Program-made: the position numbers and the translations under genes
The notes under the pieces: model-generated
Seen by the model: only the letters and a program-made list of their open reading frames with translations
Databases searched by the model: none
What the model was told of the DNA's origin: nothing
Assembly: GCF_018449545.1 (NCBI RefSeq)
Contig: NZ_JAAVUR010000008.1
Span: forward strand, 1-64,000
Reading direction: 5' to 3'
Origin: Granulicella sp. dw_53
GTDB lineage: Bacteria > Acidobacteriota > Terriglobia > Terriglobales > Acidobacteriaceae
DNA length: 64,000 bases
In this document: piece after piece, positions 26,307 through 35,238 of the stretch
Numbering within the stretch: the stretch's first letter is position 1
How the letters are laid out: each line of letters starts with the position of its first letter

Positions 26307-26852
26307 ATGGCAGGCATGACAATGCTTCCGCCTGATGCCAGAGTCCTCATCTATAAACGAACCCATAAGGGCGACCCAGACCAAAGGGGTCAGTTTGGGA
26401 TCAATTGCTGTATGGGATCTTTCAGAAGTCGAGACTATTATGCCGTGATCGGAATTGGCGGTACCAGCGAAAGGCCAGTAGCGGACGGTATCGACCGGAA
26501 GCTCAATTGGATCGGCGTCGGAGCGAAAAGACACCCGATTAATGACGGAACACAGCACCTAGTCACATTCGACAGATTTGTCTTATACGAAGACGCAGGT
26601 CGGGATTTCGAAAAGATTGCACCGATTATAGCGCGTCAGTTTTATGAAGGCGATGCGCGGCAGCTTGTCTACGACAAATCCCGGAAGGATAGAACGTTTA
26701 GTAGGGAAGAGACCGCAGAGATAAACTTCATCCTGAGTCTGGCCGATAACGCGAAGCCGTCCAACCGGAAATCGCTGCCAATGACAATCGATTGCAAATC
26801 TGAACACTGTGGCTGTTCAACTCCGAAGGAACGCAAGAAGGCGGACTGTTAG
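26307..26852 (+). CDS. Prophage hypothetical protein
   Basis: About 181 aa; the start is uncertain (26307, 26316 or 26322). Ordered beta segments are seen (RVLIYKRTHKGDP, GQFGINCCMG, DYYAVIGIGG, NWIGVGAK), and the C-terminus is Cys-rich (CKSEHCGCS). The pattern faintly recalls nucleotide-modification-associated phage proteins, but I cannot support that. The product is convergent with the DUF4062 gene. Confidence 0.55.
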   Translation: MAGMTMLPPDARVLIYKRTHKGDPDQRGQFGINCCMGSFRSRDYYAVIGIGGTSERPVADGIDRKLNWIGVGAKRHPINDGTQHLVTFDRFVLYEDAGRDFEKIAPIIARQFYEGDARQLVYDKSRKDRTFSREETAEINFILSLADNAKPSNRKSLPMTIDCKSEHCGCSTPKERKKADC

Positions 26853-26858
26853 GCAGTA

Positions 26859-28217
26859 TTAATATCCTGTTACGGGATCAAGAGAATCGACATACTTGTA
26901 CCCGGCATTTGTAACCTTGCTGATGGGACCCGACGAATGAGCTACGAATCCCAAACGTTTAAGCTCTTCTAAGGCAGCGGTCCATAGGGCTACTGTACGT
27001 GGAGAATTGTCGCCTTTGCCGAATTGTTGGCCACCCGCAGACATAGTATTGAGCCCGATTGAATTGCGAACGAGAATATCCCCGCCCTTGCTCGCGGCCT
27101 GTTTTAAGATTGTTTCTGCAGCTTCACTCAAAAGCGGTTGACTACTAGTTGACGGACTGGGTATTGCCGACTGAGTAATCTCAAGACCCGCGTAGCGGGC
27201 TTCATTGAGTTCCATAGCGAGATGGCGTCTAAACTGTCGTCTGAAGTCGTCGGTGTCACGAAACGCTGTATACCAACTCTTCAGCCTGCATTCATCTCGA
27301 TAGCTAACAAGAGCGGCATACTGCTCTCGGTCGTAGTCACGGGGTAATGGAGCCTCAGAAAAATATAATTTCACGGACTTTTGTCGATCAGCATGACGAG
27401 TAATTTCCTCCACCGTGCCACTTTGGAAATCTGGTGTTTGAGTCCCCAATCGCATACCGAAAATTCCTACTAAGATGTCGGCTCTATCTAAGATTTGTTT
27501 GTTGACCAGCGCCTGAGGATGAGCACCATATTGCGGATTGGTGTTGGTTTCCCATTTATCTGGCAAAAGAACGATATTGCGAGAGGCGGAATGCAATGCA
27601 TTCCAGTCATTTATTTCTTCAGTTGCTGCTCGTCGTTCTTCTTGAACATCTCCAGGAGAAGCAATCATCACTCTTAGAACGGTAGCGTTAAAACCCATTT
27701 TCTTGCCTCCGGAATTCTCTATTTGTGGCAGTCTGGAACTCTTGTCCGGTGACTGACGACTTTTGAGTTTTGCTAAGCTCACTTTGCTTCTTGCTTGCAA
27801 TAGCGCACGACCACCAACTCTGTCCATCTCTTGTTTAAGTTGATCGGTGATAGCCGGTATTTGGGCGGCCCCCAGGGTCTGAGGTAGTTGAGGTGTGTAC
27901 TTTGCTTTCGAAATCAACTCCAACTTTGCGATGATTTCACTCTCTATCTCATCTGTGATCGGAATATTCAGTTCTTTGCATGTGTCCAGATATATCGCGG
28001 TGTGAACCGCGATTTTCTCCTCCAGCCACTTCGTATAGGTTCCATGCACAAGTTTGATTCCGGGACCAGAGTTCGTGAGTCCCCGGGCAGATGCTTGTGA
28101 TGCCGCCTCTCTGCGCGCCGCTTCACGTTCGACTATTAGCTTCTCGTCAGCGGCGAGCAACGAGATTTGTATGTGCCTCTGAACATCGTTTGCAAATGGC
28201 ATTCGCCAATCGTACAC
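26859..28217 (-). CDS. DUF4062 plus winged-helix protein, candidate defence gene
   Basis: A 452-aa protein with three parts. Residues 1-173 are mostly helical and unfamiliar. Residues ~174-340 match a DUF4062-type domain (VMIASPGDVQEERRAATEEI, VNKQILDRADILVGIFGMRLG, GTVEEI), related to TIR/SLOG-type conflict domains. Residues ~362-445 match the C-terminal winged helix often attached to it (LLSEAAETIL, WTAALEELKRLGFV). A second start at 27698 has its own GGAGG. It runs against the phage genes and diverges from a methyltransferase, which suggests an accessory immunity gene. Confidence 0.7.
   Translation of the reverse strand: MYDWRMPFANDVQRHIQISLLAADEKLIVEREAARREAASQASARGLTNSGPGIKLVHGTYTKWLEEKIAVHTAIYLDTCKELNIPITDEIESEIIAKLELISKAKYTPQLPQTLGAAQIPAITDQLKQEMDRVGGRALLQARSKVSLAKLKSRQSPDKSSRLPQIENSGGKKMGFNATVLRVMIASPGDVQEERRAATEEINDWNALHSASRNIVLLPDKWETNTNPQYGAHPQALVNKQILDRADILVGIFGMRLGTQTPDFQSGTVEEITRHADRQKSVKLYFSEAPLPRDYDREQYAALVSYRDECRLKSWYTAFRDTDDFRRQFRRHLAMELNEARYAGLEITQSAIPSPSTSSQPLLSEAAETILKQAASKGGDILVRNSIGLNTMSAGGQQFGKGDNSPRTVALWTAALEELKRLGFVAHSSGPISKVTNAGYKYVDSLDPVTGY
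27696..27710 (-). promoter_or_regulatory. Internal ribosome binding site and start in the DUF4062 gene
   Basis: On the minus strand GGAGG lies 7 bases before an in-frame ATG (27698) that begins MGFNATVLRVMIASPGD. Stand-alone family members start with very similar residues, so a 279-aa short product is likely in addition to, or instead of, the 452-aa form. Confidence 0.6.
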
Positions 28218-28260
28218 GCCGACCTAAAACCAATCCATCAATATCTATAGGGCTGAACAA

Positions 28261-29058
28261 TTGTCCCAATTGCCAATCAATACGATCACCCAGGGCGACT
28301 GTCTTGAGGTCATGAAGCACATCCCCGATGGGACAGTGGATTGCATCATCTGTGATTTGCCTTATGGAACTACGCAGAATAGATGGGATGCAGTTATTCC
28401 AATGGAGCAACTCTGGTCTGAGTGGAAGCGAATATGCAAACCCGGCGCACCGATCATTCTGTTTACCCAGCAGCCGTTTACGACTACGGTTGCGGCCAGC
28501 AATCTGAAACATCTCAAGACAGAATGGATATGGGAAAAGCCCCAAGGAACAGGTTTCCTGAATGCTAAACTTTACCCGCTGAAGTCACACGAGAACATTC
28601 TCGTATTCTGTGACCGCAAGCCTCCTTATTACCCTCAGATGGAAACCGGCTCTAAGCCATACGTCACAGGTAGAGGCAAGAAATCATCCAATTACGGCCA
28701 GTTTGAGAACACTGTCACAGTCAACACGGACGGTTCACGCTATCCGAAAACAGTCCTCAGATACGCAGCGGAGAAGGGTCTGCATCCGACTCAGAAGCCT
28801 ATTGCATTGATCGAGTACTTGATTAGGACCTACACGGTGGAGGGGTCAACTATCCTGGATTGCGCTTGTGGCAGTGGGACTACCATCGTTGCCTGTGACA
28901 ACACGGGACGAATTGGAATCGGCATAGAAAGTGATGCGACCTATTTTGAAATAGCTGTAAATCGTATCAATGAAAATCGAGACCGTTTAAAACTACCCAA
29001 GATAGTACCTTCTCCAAAGCTTGACCCACACGGCAAAGATTTATTGGATGCCGCATAG
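28261..29058 (+). CDS. DNA methyltransferase, N4/N6 class
   Basis: A 265-aa adenine or cytosine-N4 methyltransferase. The catalytic motif is DLPY (32-35), then HPTQKP (175-180) and the AdoMet motif LDCACGSGTT (199-208), the beta-class order. It starts at TTG 28261 after AGGG. No restriction enzyme is adjacent, so it looks solitary and may protect phage DNA or mark it. It diverges from the DUF4062 gene by a 43-base gap. Confidence 0.88.
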   Translation: MSQLPINTITQGDCLEVMKHIPDGTVDCIICDLPYGTTQNRWDAVIPMEQLWSEWKRICKPGAPIILFTQQPFTTTVAASNLKHLKTEWIWEKPQGTGFLNAKLYPLKSHENILVFCDRKPPYYPQMETGSKPYVTGRGKKSSNYGQFENTVTVNTDGSRYPKTVLRYAAEKGLHPTQKPIALIEYLIRTYTVEGSTILDCACGSGTTIVACDNTGRIGIGIESDATYFEIAVNRINENRDRLKLPKIVPSPKLDPHGKDLLDAA

Positions 29059-29289
29059 TTAGCGAATCATTTGGAAATGGCGTAAAGCCATCTCAATGGC
29101 TGATCGCTTGGAATCAGGGCAAGGTTTCATGCGAACTGCCGTATTCATCCGATTGTGTGCAATTCGTGTAGTGAGACCGTTATCTGCCTTCACATGAGCT
29201 ATCCAGCAGGGCCTTGGCGTGAATCCGTGATGCAGTGCTACATAATCTGATATTTGATCGTAAGTCGCACCGCCAGAAGTTCTAGTCAT
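29059..29289 (-). CDS. Small conserved accessory protein
   Basis: A 76-aa protein with a pattern I have seen in other bacteria: YDQISDYVALHHGFTPRPCWIAHVK, then CPDSKRSAIEMALRHF. It is probably a folded DNA- or protein-binding module; no function is established. It is convergent with the methyltransferase, the two stop codons nearly touching. Confidence 0.65.
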   Translation of the reverse strand: MTRTSGGATYDQISDYVALHHGFTPRPCWIAHVKADNGLTTRIAHNRMNTAVRMKPCPDSKRSAIEMALRHFQMIR

Positions 29290-29393
29290 TCGCCAATGTT
29301 ACACCCGAGCTAATCGGCATATCGCTGCTCCGTAAGGGCGTGTTTGGGATGACGAGAGCAGGGAAATGTGTCTCTCACAAACGATATAAACCA

Positions 29394-29771
29394 ATGCCTA
29401 AAGCTAGCCTTAGACCATGCCGAAAGGCAGGATGTTCCGCGTTAATAGAATCGGGCTATTGCGAGAAGCACAAGACTGTAGGCAGTGCTCAAGACAGGCT
29501 ATATCGTGGTAACGCAGCCAGCAGAGGGTATGACAGAGCATGGAGCAAGGTACGCAATGAAGCATTGAAGAGGGATTGCTATCTCTGCCAGCACTGTTTA
29601 AAATCGGGCCAAGTCACGTCAGCCTCTGATGTAGATCACATAGTCCCCATATCAATAGCACCAGATAAAAGACTAGACATAACCAACCTCCAGTCACTAT
29701 GCCGTCCATGCCATAGAGCGAAGACCATCAGTGATCAGAAGCAATACGCAACGCAGAGTGTGTCACGGTGA
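29394..29771 (+). CDS. HNH endonuclease (packaging-associated type)
   Basis: About 125 aa from ATG 29394. The core is a zinc-cluster HNH: CYLCQHCLKSG, DVDHIVPI, LDITNLQSLCRPCHRAKT. In many HK97-like phages this nuclease sits just before terminase and helps cos cleavage. Here one minus-strand gene intervenes before the terminase. Confidence 0.85.
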   Translation: MPKASLRPCRKAGCSALIESGYCEKHKTVGSAQDRLYRGNAASRGYDRAWSKVRNEALKRDCYLCQHCLKSGQVTSASDVDHIVPISIAPDKRLDITNLQSLCRPCHRAKTISDQKQYATQSVSR

Positions 29772-29776
29772 CACAC
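29758..29776. promoter_or_regulatory. Perfect 19-bp dyad
   Basis: GTGTGTCAC-G-GTGACACAC is a perfect 9+1+9 inverted repeat overlapping the 3' end of the HNH gene. Such a dyad could be an operator or part of the packaging-site region. Confidence 0.45.
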
Positions 29777-29945
29777 CTGTGATGATGCACCATGCATAGC
29801 CTAGATCGAACCTCATGCTAAGTCATTGAGAGTCAATCACATAGCGCATAGGGGTATGGGGTGTAAATCCTTTAGTTGCAACAGATGCGGAGACCAAGCC
29901 CGGGTTTGAGATTTATGCACGCGATTTGAATTCCACTTTTGTGTT

Positions 29946-30380
29946 TCAAATCTTTAAATCCTTGCCGAAGTAGAGAACGAGAAGTGCGGTCGTGACAGCA
30001 AGCCAAACCTTAGCAGAGACATCCTGAGTGTATTTAAACAGTTCCCAATCTGATACTTCAGTAGTGCCTGGATAAAACGGTCGACGCCTACCTTGCCTGT
30101 AAATGCCCTGGAACTCGAACCAGAAGAAAAGGGGCGGAAGGACGACCCAACTTACCAGAACGGCTACTTCCACTTGCCGATACCATGGCCATTCTTTCAC
30201 TGGGATTTCCTTAAGCGGGCAGTTGTTTCCCCAATAGATGGCACCAACGCCCAATACAAACGAAAGAATCAGTAAGACTCCGGAAATCCAGAGCAGACAG
30301 TTGTAGAACCTATCGGGTGTCAGTTTCAGAATCGTTTTTGGGGATGCTTCATGAATCGACTGTTTATTCATTTCATTCAT
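29946..30380 (-). CDS. Membrane protein, possible moron
   Basis: A 144-aa protein with three hydrophobic helices (CLLWISGVLLILSFVLGVGA, VAVLVSWVVLPPLFFWF, VWLAVTTALLVLYF). It lies on the minus strand between HNH and terminase, breaking an otherwise plus-strand packaging module. It may be a prophage-expressed membrane protein such as a superinfection-exclusion factor; this is inference. Confidence 0.6.
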   Translation of the reverse strand: MNEMNKQSIHEASPKTILKLTPDRFYNCLLWISGVLLILSFVLGVGAIYWGNNCPLKEIPVKEWPWYRQVEVAVLVSWVVLPPLFFWFEFQGIYRQGRRRPFYPGTTEVSDWELFKYTQDVSAKVWLAVTTALLVLYFGKDLKI

Positions 30381-30474
30381 ATGATCTCTTGACGAACTGT
30401 GAAAGTGGATGGGTCGGCAACATTCTTCGTCTTCCCGTGGCTTTAGTCAACAAAAAATAGGGAGTCAACTAGCG

Positions 30475-30960
30475 ATGCCAGGACGTAAACGACTGCCTGC
30501 CTCTGTAAAGGAGGCTAATGGCAACCCAGGTCATAGACCAATTCAACCTGATGCCGATTTCTCAAGTGCCGGTGCCATCGGTGAACCTCCAGCTTGGCTG
30601 GACGATGAGGCTAAACGTGAATTCACCCGAATAGTCGAGGCCCTAGAGGATATGGACCTACTCCACTCCACAGATGTGGGTGTCCTAGCCAGCTACGCCG
30701 TCAATTACTCGCGTTGGGTCCATGCCGAACGACGAATCTCCACTGAAGGCACGGTCCTCCTCGTAGAAGGTAGCCAAGGCCAATCGAAACATGTAAAGCA
30801 TCCAGCATTGATGGTCAGCTCTGACGCTCAGAAGCAAATGATTCGCGCAGGGGCATTGATCGGACTGAACCCAGTAGACAGAAACAGACTCAGCGCCAGC
30901 CCTAAACAGTTGGCCAATCCCTTTGCATCGTTGTTAGACGGAGATGACGAGGACGAATAA
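30475..30960 (+). CDS. terS: Terminase small subunit (P27 family)
   Basis: A 161-aa protein from ATG 30475, after GGGAG about 10 bases upstream. The start GRKRLPASVKEANGNPGHR and the helical core (ARRIVEALEDMDLL-like region) fit the P27 family, which recognises the packaging site and regulates TerL. Confidence 0.85.
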   Translation: MPGRKRLPASVKEANGNPGHRPIQPDADFSSAGAIGEPPAWLDDEAKREFTRIVEALEDMDLLHSTDVGVLASYAVNYSRWVHAERRISTEGTVLLVEGSQGQSKHVKHPALMVSSDAQKQMIRAGALIGLNPVDRNRLSASPKQLANPFASLLDGDDEDE

Positions 30961-30980
30961 CAGACCGCACCGGGAAAGGA

Positions 30981-32654
30981 ATGCCAGCAGATTACGCAGC
31001 CAAAGCAAATGAGTACGCAAGGGCTGTAGTTGCGGGCGAGATTATTGCATGTCGTTGGATCAAGTTGGCGTGTCAACGCCATTTGGATGATCTAACCAAG
31101 GTCTCTGATCCCGATTACCCCTACAAGTTCAGCTCAAAGAAAGCGGCCAAGATATGTAGATTTGCCGAGATGCTGCCCCTCGGTGGTCGTTGGGGAGGAA
31201 AGGGAATCACCCTTACTCTTCAGCCGTGGCAATGTTTCATCCTGGCCTGTACGTTTGGCTGGCTCCACAAGAAAGACAATCTCAGACGATTCCGAACCGT
31301 CTACCTGTACGTCCCTCGTAAGAATGGAAAGTCATTCCTGAGTGCCGTTGTTGGCCTCTACATGCTCCTGCTGGACGGTGAGCAACAGGCCGAGATTTAT
31401 ACCGGTGTCACGACCGAAGAACAGGCTCAGTACGTCTTCAGACCGGCTCAGCAGATCGTTAGAAAGACACCCGGCCTCAAGGCAATGGGTGTTCAGTGTC
31501 TCGCTAATGCAATAGTCATACCCGTAACTGAATCCAGGATGGCTACCACCATTGGTCAGCCTCCAGATGGTTCATCTCCTTCCTGCGCGTTGCTAGATGA
31601 ATCCCACGAATGGTCAAACGACCATTTGATGTCCACCATGCAAACGGGCATGGGAGCAAGATTACAGCCTCTCACTTGGGTGACTACCACCGCTGGATAC
31701 AACACAGCCGGTCCCGCCAAGCTGATGCAGGATGACCTTCAGGACGTTCTGGAAGGCATCAAGCAGGATGATGAGCTATTCGGTCTGATCTATGGCCTCG
31801 ATGTTGGCGACGATTGGAAAGATGAATTGGCGATACACAAGGCCAATCCCAATCTTGGTATCAGCGTAGGACTCGATTACCTCAAGTCACAGCAACTCAA
31901 GGCGATTCAAAGCCCACGGCTACAGACCCAGGTAAAGACAAAGCATTTCAATATCTGGTGTGCATCTGCCGTCGGTTGGATGGACATGGATAGGTGGCAA
32001 CGCTGTTCAGACACATCCCTGAACATTGAAGACTTCGCGGGTGAAACCTGTTGGGCAGGTCTGGACCTCGCATCCAAACTCGACCTCACTGCCTACATCC
32101 TCATTTTCATGAGGGTGATCGAAGGCAAGCAACACTTCTACCTATTCCCACGTTTTTACCTTCCATCAGCTCGAATCGATGATCCAGCCAACGGTCACTA
32201 CAAGCAGTGGTCAGAACTGGGATATCTCGAAGCGACCCCGGGCGAAGTTAACACCCATGCAGAGTTGCGTGAGCAGATCTCGGCAGATGCTAAGCAATTT
32301 GACATGCGTGAAGTCGGCCACGATCCCCACGGTGCTAGTCAGCTTGTCGCCTCGCTCATGGAAGAGGGTTTGACTTGCATTGAGTTGCAGCAAACCTGGA
32401 AATACCAATCCGAACCCATGAAGACGCTCGAAGCGTTGGTCATGGATGGCCGGTTACACCACGACGGTAACCCCGTCATGACGTGGAACATTGCCAACAC
32501 CATCGTTCACCATCTCAGAAATGAAGTCATCACCCCGGATAAGGCCAGTGCTGAAAAGAAAATTGATGGCACTGTTGCCACAATCATGGCTCTTGGCCGC
32601 GCCACCATTACAGCACCAGCAGAAGCATGGTTTGAACCATTTGTCCTGCGATAA
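30981..32654 (+). CDS. terL: Terminase large subunit
   Basis: A 557-aa packaging motor. The ATPase motifs are VPRKNGKS (111-118) and ALLDES (203-208). The nuclease part follows, with GLDLASKLDLTAY and later acidic residues. The family is the HK97/lambdoid Terminase_1 type. It drives DNA into the prohead and cuts it. Confidence 0.93.
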   Translation: MPADYAAKANEYARAVVAGEIIACRWIKLACQRHLDDLTKVSDPDYPYKFSSKKAAKICRFAEMLPLGGRWGGKGITLTLQPWQCFILACTFGWLHKKDNLRRFRTVYLYVPRKNGKSFLSAVVGLYMLLLDGEQQAEIYTGVTTEEQAQYVFRPAQQIVRKTPGLKAMGVQCLANAIVIPVTESRMATTIGQPPDGSSPSCALLDESHEWSNDHLMSTMQTGMGARLQPLTWVTTTAGYNTAGPAKLMQDDLQDVLEGIKQDDELFGLIYGLDVGDDWKDELAIHKANPNLGISVGLDYLKSQQLKAIQSPRLQTQVKTKHFNIWCASAVGWMDMDRWQRCSDTSLNIEDFAGETCWAGLDLASKLDLTAYILIFMRVIEGKQHFYLFPRFYLPSARIDDPANGHYKQWSELGYLEATPGEVNTHAELREQISADAKQFDMREVGHDPHGASQLVASLMEEGLTCIELQQTWKYQSEPMKTLEALVMDGRLHHDGNPVMTWNIANTIVHHLRNEVITPDKASAEKKIDGTVATIMALGRATITAPAEAWFEPFVLR

Positions 32655-32663
32655 GGATTTCCC

Positions 32664-34388
32664 TTGGGTCTAAAATCCGCTATTCAGAAATTCGCATCAG
32701 AGATGCGGACTTCCGAGATTACCAAACTGGAGCTGCGTGGCAGCGGTGATCCTCTCAATAATCCAGCTATTCCTCTGTCTACCGCAGGGTTCCTGTCATG
32801 GGCTTTCAGTGGCGAACCGACGGCAGCAGGGGAGCAGATCAACGTACACACATCTTTACAGCAGATGACGGTGTACGCCTGCATAAAAGTTCTGTCGGAA
32901 TCTGTTGCGTCCCTGCCCGTCAAGGTTTACGAAGTGCTTGATGGTAAGGGGAAGAAAGAGACAACGAATCATACCCTTGCTGAACTCCTTGGCGTAGCGC
33001 CGAACGATGAGATGACGGCTTTCAGTTTCTGGGAAGCAATGGTCGGGGCATTAGCTCTTACCGGCAATTGCTATGCAGAAATTCAACGTGACGCTGTCGG
33101 ACGACCTGTTGCTCTGTGGCCTCTAAATCCTCTCCTTACCGAACCAAAGCGCGATAGCGCAGGCAATCTCGTCTATGAAACTACAGACGGAATGCAACAG
33201 GGTAAGTTCCGAGTCATAGCGTCTGAAAACGTTCTACATGTACCTCTGTTTTCCTTCGACGGGTTGAAGGGCATCAATCCAATTCACCTCGCACGTCAGG
33301 GAATCGGCCTCGCTAGAGCCGCTGAGAAGTTCGGTGGCCGTTGGTTTGGCAATGGTGCCCGTCCCGGTGGTCTGCTCAGCAATACAGGCGGTTCTGTCCC
33401 AACTCCCGCTCAGATGACCTCCATGAGAGAGTCCTGGGAGCGGTCTCAAGGGGGAGAGAACCAAGGGACTGTTGCAGTTCTGCCAGGCGGTTGGACCTAC
33501 ACCCCTATGGGTATCAATCCAGATGACTCTCAGTTTCTAGAGACCCGCCAGTTTCAGCGTACTGAGATTGCTGCTTTATTTCGAGTCCCTCCTCACATGG
33601 TTGGTGACAATTCGAAGCTGTCCAACAGCAACGCGGAGCAGTCGGCTCTGATGTTTGTCACTGACACTCTACGTCCTTATCTATCCAGATTAGAGGCTGA
33701 GATTGCCCGCAAGCTATTACCTCGTCAGGGACGAAACTCTGGACGGTATCTTGTCCAATTCGATGTAACCGAACGTCTACGCGGTGACTTTTCTACCACC
33801 ATGACTGGCTACGCCACCGGCAAGCAGTGGGGGTTCCTTAGCACGAATGATGTACGCGAATCGTTGGGCCAGAACCCAATCGGGCCAGAGGGTGACATTT
33901 ATTGGTCACCTGTGAACATGCAGAACTCCGCTCGTCTGCTCGATACCGAATCCACCCTAGACCAGACTATCGGCGGTCCTACGCCACTCCCAGACGCTGT
34001 GCCAACCACGGATGAACGTTCAATGCTTGAACGCTATTCGTCTGCATACATCACGATCTATAGAGATGCCTTCGGACGGCTATTGAAACGTGATAAGCGC
34101 GATTTGAGCACCATTACAGCCATATTTACACCAGTTCTGACCTCTATTGCAGAGGCGGCAGCAGGTTATGCAAACGGCTCTGATGCGGCCAATTCCTCTA
34201 AGAATATTGAATCTGTTTGTCGCTCTATGGCGAAACGTGCCGAAACTTACACAGAGGCAAATATAGACGCCCTCGCCCAGCATGAATTCATCAAGGCTGT
34301 CCGTTCTATACATATCCTCACCCATCGTGACATAGCAGGTGCGAAGGCAGAGGCCAGCGTTACCATCCCGGAGACAGTAAATGAGTAA
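32664..34388 (+). CDS. Portal protein (HK97 family)
   Basis: A 574-aa protein starting at TTG 32664 with AAGGAT upstream. Portal family patterns include VYACIKVLSESVASLPVKVY, ALTGNCYAEIQRD and FRVPPHMVGD. It forms the dodecameric DNA entry gate. The C-terminal 100 residues are extra compared with the HK97 portal. Confidence 0.92.
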   Translation: MGLKSAIQKFASEMRTSEITKLELRGSGDPLNNPAIPLSTAGFLSWAFSGEPTAAGEQINVHTSLQQMTVYACIKVLSESVASLPVKVYEVLDGKGKKETTNHTLAELLGVAPNDEMTAFSFWEAMVGALALTGNCYAEIQRDAVGRPVALWPLNPLLTEPKRDSAGNLVYETTDGMQQGKFRVIASENVLHVPLFSFDGLKGINPIHLARQGIGLARAAEKFGGRWFGNGARPGGLLSNTGGSVPTPAQMTSMRESWERSQGGENQGTVAVLPGGWTYTPMGINPDDSQFLETRQFQRTEIAALFRVPPHMVGDNSKLSNSNAEQSALMFVTDTLRPYLSRLEAEIARKLLPRQGRNSGRYLVQFDVTERLRGDFSTTMTGYATGKQWGFLSTNDVRESLGQNPIGPEGDIYWSPVNMQNSARLLDTESTLDQTIGGPTPLPDAVPTTDERSMLERYSSAYITIYRDAFGRLLKRDKRDLSTITAIFTPVLTSIAEAAAGYANGSDAANSSKNIESVCRSMAKRAETYTEANIDALAQHEFIKAVRSIHILTHRDIAGAKAEASVTIPETVNE

Positions 34389-35103
34389 TCGTGAAATACG
34401 TCAGATCAAGGGTCTTGAACTGAGGGTGGCAACCAACGCCAATGGTCAGCGTACCCTGTCCGGTTACTCTGCCGTGTTTAGTTCTCTCTCTGTGGATATG
34501 GGTGGTTGGTTTGAACTGATCTCGCCTTCTGCCTTCACCCGCACTTTACAGGAGAACCCTGATGTTCTCTGTCTCTACTCTCATGACACGTCCTTGGTCT
34601 TAGGCCGCACTAAATCCAGCACGCTGTCCTTATCGATCGATCAGACTGGATTACGATTCGAGTGCATCCTGCCGGACACCTCAACGGCCAATGACCTCAT
34701 TGTGTCCATCGAACGCGGAGACGTTGACGGCTGTAGTTTCGGATTTGTCTGTCAGTCTGATGTTTGGTCTGAAGATAGCGAGGATCGTATCGTTCGTACC
34801 TTGCTAGACGTTGATCTCTATGAAGTCACGATCACCGCCGCACCGGCATATCAAGCAACGTCGGTTGCATTACGTTCTGCCCCAACGGAAATCAGATCAC
34901 GTATTACCGAGAGTCGAAGCCCAGGTTGTGTTTGTCCCTGTCCAGGATGCGTAGCAGGCGACTGCCTCGATTGTTCTGACGCAGATTGCGACGAAGATAA
35001 TTGCGAACATCGTGACGACAGTGACGATATTGAAATCGACTCTAGATCCCTTCTCTGGCATTTAGAGATGCGTCTCAAGCTCGCATTAGCCCGCCTCAAA
35101 TAA
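34381..35103 (+). CDS. HK97-type prohead protease
   Basis: A 240-aa serine protease of the HK97 family. It shows TLSGYSAVFSSLS, FELISPSAFTRTL and YSHDTSLVLGRT, the family His being in YSHD. It overlaps the portal by 8 bases. The acidic, Cys-rich C-terminal tail (CVCPCPGCVAGDCLDC) is unusual and may bind a metal. Confidence 0.85.
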   Translation: MSNREIRQIKGLELRVATNANGQRTLSGYSAVFSSLSVDMGGWFELISPSAFTRTLQENPDVLCLYSHDTSLVLGRTKSSTLSLSIDQTGLRFECILPDTSTANDLIVSIERGDVDGCSFGFVCQSDVWSEDSEDRIVRTLLDVDLYEVTITAAPAYQATSVALRSAPTEIRSRITESRSPGCVCPCPGCVAGDCLDCSDADCDEDNCEHRDDSDDIEIDSRSLLWHLEMRLKLALARLK

Positions 35104-35238
35104 TCCCACCCATAAGTTTGCAAGGCCACAACGATCAGCCCGCCTGATTGCGTTAAATCGTGCCGTTTTTCCTTGCCGCAATGAAGCCCCGGCCAGCCGC
35201 TGGTGATGCTGTCATGCACCGCAGTACACAGGAACCCA

